This document shows positions 6,936 through 12,437 of a stretch of DNA of 14,583 nt, one piece after another. Origin of the DNA: Porphyromonadaceae bacterium (GTDB lineage Bacteria > Bacteroidota > Bacteroidia > Bacteroidales > CAMTPD01). Under the pieces are notes generated by a model. It did no database searches, was not told where the DNA came from, and saw only the letters and a program-made list of their open reading frames with translations. Made by a program: the position numbers and the translations under genes. Positions within the stretch are counted from its first letter, which is position 1; every line of letters starts with the position of its first letter. The stretch spans positions 24,343 through 38,925 of the forward strand of contig DLYT01000146.1 in the NCBI GenBank assembly GCA_003447595.1, written 5' to 3'.

Positions 6936-8189
6936 ATGAATGCAGAAATTATAACAATAGGAGACGAGTTGCTGATTGGGCAGGTTGTTGATACGAACTC
7001 TGCTTGGATGGCAAAAGCTTTAGAGCCGGCAGGGGTAAGGGTAGTGCGAAAAATGGCTATTGGAGACGATGCCGCTGAAATCATAAATGCATTGGATTTG
7101 GCTTTGCTTCGGTCTGATATCGTTTTCTTAACAGGGGGATTGGGTCCTACTAAAGACGATATTACGAAAAAGGTTTTATGCGATTACTTCAAAACGCGTT
7201 TGGTACTTAATCAAGACGTGTTGGTTTCGAACGAATCGATGTTTGTGAAATGGGGAAAGTCGATGAATGAGCTTACTTATAGTCAAGCTTATGTTCCTGA
7301 AAATGCAGTTGTATTTGTCAATGCAGTTGGTACAGCTCCTATCACATGGTTTGAAACTGATGGAAAGGTAGTGGTCTCTTTACCCGGTGTTCCTTCGGAA
7401 ATGAAGTGGGCTATGCAAGAATGTATCCTTCCACGTATTGCAGCACAGTATAGGCAAGATCTGTATGTTGCGCATCGTACTGTATGGGTGAAAGGGTATA
7501 CTGAGTCAGCCCTCGCAATCTATTTGGCCGATTTTGAGGCAGAGCTTTCTTATAAAGCCAAGCTTGCTTATCTTCCTTCATATGGGATGATTCGGCTTCG
7601 TATTTCTGTTTATTTGCAAGATAAAACTGAATGCAATCAGATTGCAGACGAGTGTTTGCAAAAACTAGAAGGATTGCTAGGAGATTCAATCTTCGCACAC
7701 GACGATATTTCGTTGCAGCGCGTGATTGGTCAGCTTTTGCTGGATTCAGGAAAATATATGGCGACTGCCGAGAGTTGTACAGGTGGGGCAATTGCTGCAT
7801 CGATTACGGCCAACTCCGGATCATCAGCTTATTATAAAGGTAGTGTCGTTTCTTATCACAATGATGTGAAGCGTGCAGTGCTAGGTGTTAAAGAGGATGA
7901 TCTTCTGAATTACGGTGCGGTTAGTGAGCCGGTAGTTGAGCAGATGGCTCAAGGTGTAGTCAAGGCTTTAGATGTAGATTATGCTGTTGCGACCTCCGGA
8001 ATTGCCGGGCCTGATGGCGGAAGTGCAGAAAAACCTGTGGGGACCGTTTGGATTGCTGTTGCCTCTAAAGTTGCTGTAAAATCTCACTGTTTTCGCTTTG
8101 GTATTGATCGTGAGCAAAATATACAGCGAAGTGTTAGTAATGCATTGTTGATGCTCTATGATTTTATCAAAGAAGATCTCAAGAAATGA
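6936..8189 (+). CDS. cinA: CinA-family protein: MoaB-like domain plus nicotinamide-nucleotide amidase (PncC) domain
   Basis: This is a 417-residue two-domain protein of the usual CinA length. The N-terminal MoaB/MogA-like domain (about 1-170) carries ITIGDELLIGQVVDTNS (6-22), LTGGLGPTKDD (65-75) and LPGVPSEM (149-156). In characterised CinA proteins this domain hydrolyses ADP-ribose or NMN-type pyrophosphates. The C-terminal PncC domain (about 258-415) has the AESCTGG motif (278-284) with the expected nucleophile S280, and SGIAGPDGG (354-362). It deamidates nicotinamide mononucleotide in pyridine-nucleotide salvage. Both active sites look intact. The gene is annotated as competence/damage-inducible in many genomes, but nothing here points to competence. 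It lies 50 bp after tsaD with only a weak 6-bp hairpin between them, so it is probably cotranscribed with tsaD. Confidence 0.95.
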   Translation: MNAEIITIGDELLIGQVVDTNSAWMAKALEPAGVRVVRKMAIGDDAAEIINALDLALLRSDIVFLTGGLGPTKDDITKKVLCDYFKTRLVLNQDVLVSNESMFVKWGKSMNELTYSQAYVPENAVVFVNAVGTAPITWFETDGKVVVSLPGVPSEMKWAMQECILPRIAAQYRQDLYVAHRTVWVKGYTESALAIYLADFEAELSYKAKLAYLPSYGMIRLRISVYLQDKTECNQIADECLQKLEGLLGDSIFAHDDISLQRVIGQLLLDSGKYMATAESCTGGAIAASITANSGSSAYYKGSVVSYHNDVKRAVLGVKEDDLLNYGAVSEPVVEQMAQGVVKALDVDYAVATSGIAGPDGGSAEKPVGTVWIAVASKVAVKSHCFRFGIDREQNIQRSVSNALLMLYDFIKEDLKK

Positions 8190-8209
8190 AAAAATATGCG
8201 CATTTGCGG

Positions 8210-8240
8210 GTTGTAAATATCAAAAATAATATTACCTTTG
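8210..8240 (+). promoter_or_regulatory. Upstream promoter (P1) of the rpmB cluster
   Basis: GTTG (8210-8213) is followed after 19 bp by TACCTTTG (8233-8240) and then CGC. The -7 element is a perfect TAnnTTTG; the -33 element has one mismatch. Initiation near 8245 would leave a leader of roughly 190 nt before rpmB. Confidence 0.7.
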
Positions 8241-8298
8241 CGCTCGTAAAGTGATCAGAGAAGTAGTATCGCCTTCCAGAGTAGACGGTTTTTTCTAT

Positions 8299-8318
8299 TT
8301 CAGCGGATGCTAGCTGAA
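8299..8318 (+). promoter_or_regulatory. Hairpin in the rpmB leader
   Basis: TTCAGC (8299-8304) pairs with GCTGAA (8313-8318) around an 8-nt loop. A further hairpin, AGCTGA/TCAGCT (8391-8396 with 8402-8407), lies closer to the start codon. Both stems use the same TCAGC/GCTGA sequence, so the two hairpins could exchange partners. A regulatory role is only a suggestion. Confidence 0.3.
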
Positions 8319-8345
8319 GTGGTTTGGATGACTGTTGTTCGAAAA

Positions 8346-8375
8346 GTTGCATAATAGAAAAAATGATTTACTTTG
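8346..8375 (+). promoter_or_regulatory. Second, proximal promoter candidate (P2) of the rpmB cluster
   Basis: GTTG (8346-8349) is followed after 18 bp by TTACTTTG (8368-8375) and GCGCT. The element differs from TAnnTTTG by one position but shares CTTTGCGCT with P1. Initiation near 8381 would give a leader of about 55 nt. Confidence 0.5.
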
Positions 8376-8435
8376 CGCTGAATTATTATAAGCTGATGGA
8401 TTCAGCTAAAAATAAAACAATTAAAAAAGATAGCG

Positions 8436-8675
8436 ATGTCTAAAATTTGTCAAATTACCGGAAAAAAAGCAATGGTTGGCAATAACGTTTCTCACTCAAA
8501 GAGAAGAACGAAACGTAAATTCAATGTCAACTTGTTTACAAAAAAGTTCTTTTGGGTAGAACAAGATTGTTGGGTTAGCCTGAATATTTCTGCTGCAGGC
8601 TTGCGTGTTATTAATAAGTTAGGCTTGGATGCAGCGATCAAACAAGCCGCTGAAAAGGGTCATTTAAACGCTTAA
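8436..8675 (+). CDS. rpmB: 50S ribosomal protein L28 (bL28)
   Basis: This is a 79-residue component of the large ribosomal subunit. The N-terminus KICQITGKKAMVGNNVSHS and the basic stretch KRRTKRKFNVNL that follows are the diagnostic bL28 signature, and the length is normal for Bacteroidota. The start at ATG 8436 is fixed by this conserved N-terminus. It is first in a three-gene cluster with rpmG (18 bp downstream) and a DUF4295 gene. It is preceded by a 246-bp gene-free leader holding two promoter-like elements and two small hairpins. Confidence 0.97.
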   Translation: MSKICQITGKKAMVGNNVSHSKRRTKRKFNVNLFTKKFFWVEQDCWVSLNISAAGLRVINKLGLDAAIKQAAEKGHLNA

Positions 8676-8680
8676 TCAGA

Positions 8681-8684
8681 GGAG
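8681..8684 (+). promoter_or_regulatory. Shine-Dalgarno sequence of rpmG
   Basis: GGAG (within AGAGGAG) lies 9 nt before the rpmG ATG. Canonical ribosome binding sites are rare in Bacteroidota, and most genes in this window lack one, which makes this site notable. Confidence 0.65.
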
Positions 8685-8693
8685 AATTGAAAG

Positions 8694-8882
8694 ATGGCAA
8701 AAAAAGCAAAAGGTAACAGAGTGCAAGTTATTCTAGAGTGCACAGAGCATAAAGAAAGTGGTATGCCAGGAACATCTAGATATATTACTACAAAGAATAG
8801 AAAGAATACTACTCAAAGAATCGAGTTGAAAAAATACAACCCAATTCTTAAGAAAGTAACACTTCACAAAGAAATTAAGTAA
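8694..8882 (+). CDS. rpmG: 50S ribosomal protein L33 (bL33), zinc-free type
   Basis: This is a 62-residue large-subunit protein starting MAKKAKGNRVQVILECTEH and ending with the family pattern KKYNPILKKVTLHKEIK. Only one cysteine remains (C16), so the paired zinc-binding cysteines of C+ L33 proteins are absent and the protein cannot form the usual zinc ribbon. It sits 18 bp after rpmB and 15 bp before the DUF4295 gene, in the order usual for Bacteroidota, and is surely cotranscribed with both. Confidence 0.97.
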   Translation: MAKKAKGNRVQVILECTEHKESGMPGTSRYITTKNRKNTTQRIELKKYNPILKKVTLHKEIK

Positions 8883-8884
8883 TT

Positions 8885-8889
8885 AGGAG
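8885..8889 (+). promoter_or_regulatory. Shine-Dalgarno sequence of the DUF4295 gene
   Basis: AGGAG lies 8 nt before ATG 8898, at ideal spacing. It supports the reality of the short reading frame that follows. Confidence 0.65.
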
Positions 8890-8897
8890 ATTGAATC

Positions 8898-9050
8898 ATG
8901 GCAAAGAAAACAGTTGCATCGTATAAAAAAGGAGAAGGACGTACTTTTTCGAAAGTTATCAAGATGGTAAAATCTCCTAAGACAGGAGCGTACACATTTC
9001 AAGAAGAAATGGTTCCTAATGACAACGTGAAAGAATACTTTTCAAAGTAA
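8898..9050 (+). CDS. DUF4295 family small basic protein, probable Bacteroidota-specific ribosomal protein
   Basis: This is a 50-residue lysine-rich protein (MAKKTVASYKKGEGRTFSKV at the N-terminus, ending NVKEYFSK). I recognise it as the DUF4295 family, found directly after rpmB-rpmG across Bacteroidota. My recollection is that a Flavobacterium ribosome structure showed a protein of this kind on the large subunit (named bL38); I cannot verify that here. Evidence for expression is its place 15 bp after rpmG, the AGGAG site before its ATG and the strong terminator just downstream of its stop codon. No metal ligands or membrane segments are present. It is easily missed by length cut-offs in gene calling. 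Confidence 0.88.
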   Translation: MAKKTVASYKKGEGRTFSKVIKMVKSPKTGAYTFQEEMVPNDNVKEYFSK

Positions 9051-9069
9051 TATTCTCAACGAAATTTAT

Positions 9070-9108
9070 AAAAAGAGAGATGTCCGAAAGGGTGTCTCTC
9101 TTTTTTTT
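9070..9108 (+). terminator. Intrinsic terminator of the rpmB-rpmG-DUF4295 cluster
   Basis: AAAAAGAGAGA (9070-9080) pairs perfectly with TCTCTCTTTTT (9095-9105). Five more inner pairs (two C-G and three G-T) close a GAAA tetraloop at 9086-9089. A run of eight T (9101-9108) follows. It lies 19 bp past the last stop codon. Confidence 0.93.
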
Positions 9109-9110
9109 AT

Positions 9111-9118
9111 TAAATTTG
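9111..9118 (+). promoter_or_regulatory. Possible -7 element of the dnaN promoter
   Basis: TAAATTTG matches TAnnTTTG and follows the terminator directly, but no TTTG is found at the proper distance upstream. If used, the dnaN leader would be about 70 nt. A promoter must lie somewhere here because the strong terminator separates dnaN from the preceding cluster. Confidence 0.35.
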
Positions 9119-9195
9119 TATGCATAAATATTGTTTTAAAACGGTATATGTGCATTTAATTGATAATCAGAAAAACATTATAAATAGCAAGGGAT

Positions 9196-10320
9196 ATGAA
9201 ATTTGAGGTATCAAGTATGACTTTGTTGTCGCATTTGCAACAAATCAGCAAGGTAATTGCATCAAAAAACTCGTTGCCTATCTTGGATAGCTTCCTGTTC
9301 GATCTGCAAGGAAATACACTTTCAATTACAGCTTCAGATGCGGAAACAAGAATGGTGACATCTTTGGAAGTAAACAATGTAGAGGGAAGTGGTGTTTTTG
9401 CCGTTTCTGCTAAGATACTTCTAGATCCTTTAAAAGAATTAGCAGATCAACCGCTGGTATTCACGATCGACGACTCAAACTTGGAAGTATTTATTTATTT
9501 TCAAAATGGTAAATATAACTTTATCGGTCAGCGTGGAGATACCTATCCGGAATATAAAACATTAAGTGAAGATGCAGCATCTTTCAACATCGATGCGCAA
9601 ATGTTGTTGAGTGGTATCAACCGTACATTCTTTGCAACAGCCGATGATGAACTTCGTCCTGTAATGAATGGTGTATATTTCGATCTTACTCCAGATGATC
9701 TTACATTCGTAGCTTCAGATGGCCACAAGTTGGTTAAGTATAGAAATATGGCTTTGCAGTCGGGACAGCGTGCGGCATTTATTCTTCCAAAGAAACCAGC
9801 CAACTTATTGAAGGGAATCTTGGCAAAAGAATCTTCGGTAGTTGAAGTTCGTTTTGATGATAAGAATGCATTATTCAAAGTTCCAAACTTTGAGATGACT
9901 TGTCGTCTTATCGAAGGGCGTTATCCAAACTATAACTCGGTAATTCCAAAAGAAAATCCACATAAAGTAATCGTAGACAGAATCATGCTGCTTAATGCAT
10001 TAAAGCGTGTATCTGTATTCTCTAGTCAGTCGAGCAATCTTGTTAAGTTTCAGGTAGTGACAGATCAAATCATTATCTCAGCACAAGACGTCGACTTTTC
10101 TACCGCAGCTGAAGAGCGTATTAGCTGCCAGTATGGAGATGTAAGTCTAAGTATTGGTTTCAAGGCTTCTTATTTGATTGAGATTTTGAATAATATCAAT
10201 GCTACTGAGGTTGTATTAGAATTGGCAGATCCATCACGTGCGGGTCTTATCGTGCCTATGGTTAACGAGGCAGATGAAGAGCTTGTAATGCTATTGATGC
10301 CAATGATGTTGAATGACTAA
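9196..10320 (+). CDS. dnaN: DNA polymerase III beta subunit (sliding clamp)
   Basis: This is the 374-residue ring clamp that tethers the replicative polymerase and other DNA enzymes to DNA. Recognisable family landmarks include the N-terminal LLSHLQQISKVIASKNSLPILD (10-31), the middle-domain segment ATDGHKL-like FVASDGHKLVKYR, the RFPDY-type IEGRYPNYNSVIP, and a C-terminal acidic/methionine-rich tail ending LVMLLMPMML, which matches the clamp C-terminus that contributes to the partner-binding cleft. The length is normal. ATG 9196 is set by the conserved MKFEV start and is preceded by a weak AAGGG. Here dnaN is not next to dnaA or recF, as is common in Bacteroidota; instead it is 15 bp before a DnaQ-like exonuclease. 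Confidence 0.97.
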   Translation: MKFEVSSMTLLSHLQQISKVIASKNSLPILDSFLFDLQGNTLSITASDAETRMVTSLEVNNVEGSGVFAVSAKILLDPLKELADQPLVFTIDDSNLEVFIYFQNGKYNFIGQRGDTYPEYKTLSEDAASFNIDAQMLLSGINRTFFATADDELRPVMNGVYFDLTPDDLTFVASDGHKLVKYRNMALQSGQRAAFILPKKPANLLKGILAKESSVVEVRFDDKNALFKVPNFEMTCRLIEGRYPNYNSVIPKENPHKVIVDRIMLLNALKRVSVFSSQSSNLVKFQVVTDQIIISAQDVDFSTAAEERISCQYGDVSLSIGFKASYLIEILNNINATEVVLELADPSRAGLIVPMVNEADEELVMLLMPMMLND

Positions 10321-10335
10321 TTTTTCTCTTTACAA

Positions 10336-11103
10336 ATGCAATTAAACCTTAAGAACCCAATCGTTTTCTTCGACTTGGAGACAACTGGGATTAATATCTC
10401 TAAAGATAGAATTGTTGAGATCTCATACCTTAAAGTATATCCTAATGGCGATGAGGAGATTAAAACAAGACGTGTAAATCCCGAAATGCCTATTCCTGCA
10501 GAAGCAACGGCTGTACACGGGATTACAGATGACGATGTCGCTGAGTGTCCAACATTCAAAACATTGGCAAAATCGCTAGCAACTCAAATAGAGGGCTGTG
10601 ATCTTGCAGGCTACAATTCGAACCGTTTCGATATTCCGTTGCTTGCAGAAGAATTTTTGCGTGCAGGTGTAGATATTGACTTGAGCAAACGTAAGTTTGT
10701 CGATGTTCAAACAATTTTTCATAAATTGGAGCAGCGCACACTTTCGGCCGCTTATAAGTTCTATTGTGATAAAACCTTAGAAGATGCACACTCTGCCGAG
10801 GCAGATACACGTGCAACTTACGAAATTCTTAAATCGCAATTGGATCGTTATCCGGAATTGCAAAACGATGTAAACTTCTTATCGGAGTTTTCATGTTTTA
10901 CAAACAACGTAGACTTTGCCGGACGTATGATCTATAACGATAAAGGAGAAGAAGTCTTTAATTTTGGTAAGTTTAGAGGTAAACTTGTTTCAGATATCCT
11001 AAAACAAGAACCAGGATACTATGCATGGATGATGCAAGGTGATTTCCCTCTTAACACCAAGCAGATGTTGACAAAAATCAAACTAAGAGAATTCAATAAG
11101 TAA
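10336..11103 (+). CDS. DnaQ/RNase T-fold 3'-5' exonuclease (DEDDh) with ExoX-like C-terminal domain
   Basis: This is a 255-residue metal-dependent exonuclease. The DEDDh residues are all present: D13 and E15 in FFDLETTG (11-18), D99 in NSNRFDIPLL (94-103), and H152 with D157 in AHSAEADTRATYEI (151-164). This covers residues 1-170. The C-terminal part (about 190-250) contains FNFGKFRGKLVSDILKQEPG and YYAWMMQGDFP, a small module also seen after some exonuclease X-like domains. The protein could proofread, repair, or trim DNA or RNA. Its placement 15 bp after dnaN suggests a replication or repair role, and the N-terminal QLNLK loosely resembles the QL(S/D)LF clamp-binding motif. The nuclease class is firm; the substrate is inferred. 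Confidence 0.92.
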   Translation: MQLNLKNPIVFFDLETTGINISKDRIVEISYLKVYPNGDEEIKTRRVNPEMPIPAEATAVHGITDDDVAECPTFKTLAKSLATQIEGCDLAGYNSNRFDIPLLAEEFLRAGVDIDLSKRKFVDVQTIFHKLEQRTLSAAYKFYCDKTLEDAHSAEADTRATYEILKSQLDRYPELQNDVNFLSEFSCFTNNVDFAGRMIYNDKGEEVFNFGKFRGKLVSDILKQEPGYYAWMMQGDFPLNTKQMLTKIKLREFNK

Positions 11104-11115
11104 TTGATATAGAGA

Positions 11116-11157
11116 AAAGCTTAGGCTGTTGTGTTATCTATCAACAGCCTGAGCTTT
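11116..11157 (+). terminator. Intrinsic terminator after the dnaN-exonuclease pair
   Basis: AAAGCTTAGGCTGTTG (11116-11131) pairs with CAACAGCCTGAGCTTT (11142-11157) over 16 bp with one G-T wobble and a 10-nt loop. TTTTT follows after three bases (11161-11165). It separates the dnaN operon from coaBC. Confidence 0.85.
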
Positions 11158-11223
11158 CACTTTTTGAGGTCATTTGAGTTTATACCACAATGAAGCTGTG
11201 ACTTCGATTAAATAAAGAATAAT

Positions 11224-11793
11224 ATGTTGAAAGGAAAGAAAATCATATTAGGCGTAACAGGAAGTATTGCTGCATATAAAGCAGCTTATTTGGTAAGATC
11301 ATTCGTTAAAAAAGGAGCCGAGGTACAAGTTGTAATAACACCGTCAGGTAAAGAATTCATTACACCAGTTACATTATCAGCTTTGAGCGGACGTCCTGTA
11401 TTAAGCGAATTCTTTGCACACACAGATGGTTCATGGCATAGCCATGTTGACTTAGGTTTATGGGCTGATGCAATGGTCGTGGCACCGGCTACAGCTTCTA
11501 CACTAGGTAAGATGGCTAATGGTATTGCAGATAATATGCTAATTACTTGTTACATGTCATGTAAAGCACCAGTGTTTGTTGCTCCGGCAATGGACCTTGA
11601 TATGTTTGCACATCCTTCTACAAAACGTAATCTTGATATTTTAGAAAGCTACGGAAATCATATTATCGAACCTGGCTTTGGAGAATTGGCGAGCCATTTG
11701 CAAGGAAAAGGACGCATGGAAGAGCCTGATAATATTGTAGCAAAACTCGAAGCATTTTTTGCTCAAGAGGAATCTCTAAAAAAAAAAAAGTAA
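11224..11793 (+). CDS. coaBC: CoaC half of CoaBC: phosphopantothenoylcysteine decarboxylase, zero frame
   Basis: This is the flavin-dependent decarboxylase that turns 4'-phosphopantothenoylcysteine into 4'-phosphopantetheine in coenzyme A synthesis. The 189 residues contain ILGVTGSIAAYKA (8-20), the catalytic histidine H74 in SHVDLGLWAD, the PATAST segment (88-93, equivalent to PASANT), and APAMDLDMF (120-128), where D124 replaces the usual asparagine of PxMNxxMW. The flap segment ELASHLQGKGRM lacks the cysteine found in E. coli Dfp. The frame ends at TAA 11791-11793, immediately after A12-G. The CoaB domain, normally fused in one polypeptide of about 400 residues, continues in the -1 frame. 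As read, this half alone would be a stand-alone CoaC with a KKKK tail. The domain identity is firm; whether the split is real is discussed under findings. Confidence 0.92.
   Translation: MLKGKKIILGVTGSIAAYKAAYLVRSFVKKGAEVQVVITPSGKEFITPVTLSALSGRPVLSEFFAHTDGSWHSHVDLGLWADAMVVAPATASTLGKMANGIADNMLITCYMSCKAPVFVAPAMDLDMFAHPSTKRNLDILESYGNHIIEPGFGELASHLQGKGRMEEPDNIVAKLEAFFAQEESLKKKK
11778..11793 (+). other. Candidate -1 frameshift or slippage site in coaBC
   Basis: A run of 12 A (11778-11789) is followed by G and TAA. In the zero frame the last codons are AAA-AAG-TAA, so 11784-11790 is the heptamer A AAA AAG in the register needed for -1 ribosomal slippage, as in E. coli dnaX. An AGAGG lies 13 nt upstream (11766-11770), and a weak hairpin (11796-11799 and 11801-11803 pairing with 11813-11816 and 11807-11809) starts 5 nt downstream. 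A -1 shift or a run of 13 (or 10) A restores the CoaB frame. Confidence 0.6.
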
Positions 11794-12434
11794 TCATAAC
11801 GGCGGGGCCAACTTATGAAAAGATAGATCCTGTACGTTTCATTGGCAATTACTCTTCCGGAAAGATGGGTTTTGCGCTAGCCGAGGCTTGCGCTGAACGA
11901 GGAGCCGAAGTGGTATTAATAGCAGGTCCGGTTTCTCTCAAAACAGTACACCCATCTATCAAACGTATCGATGTAGAGAGTGCACAACAAATGTATCAAG
12001 CAAGTGTAGAACAGTTTCCTGATGCTGATGCAGCCATTCTTTGTGCAGCTGTTGCCGATTACAGACCTGAGACAGAAGCTACGCAAAAAATTAAGCGTGA
12101 GCAAACCGGCGAAATGACACTTCGTTTAGTTCCCAATAAAGACATTGCTGCTGAACTTGGAAAGTTAAAACGCCCAGATCAGGTATTAGCCGGTTTTGCA
12201 CTTGAAACAAATAATGAGATGCAAAATGCTCAAGCAAAATTGCAGCGTAAGAATCTTGATTTTATCGTGCTTAATTCTCTTCAACAAGAAGGTGCCGGTT
12301 TTCAGTGCGATACAAATAAAGTAACCATTATCTCAAATTGCGGAGAGGCAAAAGAGTACTCATTGAAATCGAAACAAAAAGTTGCCGGAGATATCATTGA
12401 TTTTCTTCAAACACGTTTATACGCAAAAAAGTAA
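11790..12434 (+). CDS. coaBC: CoaB half of CoaBC: phosphopantothenate-cysteine ligase, -1 frame
   Basis: This is the CTP-dependent ligase that joins 4'-phosphopantothenate to cysteine, the step before CoaC. From codon GTA 11790 the frame reads VIITAGPTYEKIDPVRFIGN followed by YSSGKMGFALAEA, the nucleotide-binding start of CoaB. AAVADYRPE, KIKR, LVPNKDIAAEL and LAGFALET follow, all hallmark segments. The first ATG in this frame (11865) falls inside SSGKMG, so starting there would remove the binding loop; no ATG, GTG or TTG occurs between 11790 and 11865. It therefore depends on the upstream CoaC frame for translation. It ends 3 bp before recN. No inactivating change is seen within the domain, which argues against decay. 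Confidence 0.88.
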   Translation, partial: VIITAGPTYEKIDPVRFIGNYSSGKMGFALAEACAERGAEVVLIAGPVSLKTVHPSIKRIDVESAQQMYQASVEQFPDADAAILCAAVADYRPETEATQKIKREQTGEMTLRLVPNKDIAAELGKLKRPDQVLAGFALETNNEMQNAQAKLQRKNLDFIVLNSLQQEGAGFQCDTNKVTIISNCGEAKEYSLKSKQKVAGDIIDFLQTRLYAKK

Positions 12435-12437
12435 CCT

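Noticed and set aside
7411..7800. Minus-strand 129-codon frame inside cinA
   Set aside because: It is fully antisense to a well-supported gene and its product has no recognisable features.
8363..8443. 26-codon reading frame overlapping the rpmB start (ATGTCTAA overlap), a possible leader peptide
   Set aside because: It begins within the P2 promoter, so only P1 transcripts could carry it. It has no ribosome binding site and its composition looks incidental.
11158..11223. Promoter for coaBC
   Set aside because: TTTG occurs at 11163 and 11173, but no TAnnTTTG is found at the proper distance; only a 6/8 match (TGACTTCG at 11199) with 22-bp spacing is seen.
11865..12434. CoaB as an independent gene starting at ATG 11865
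   Set aside because: The start lies inside the SSGKMG nucleotide-binding segment and would discard the conserved ITAGPTYEKIDPVRF portion; no ribosome binding site precedes it.
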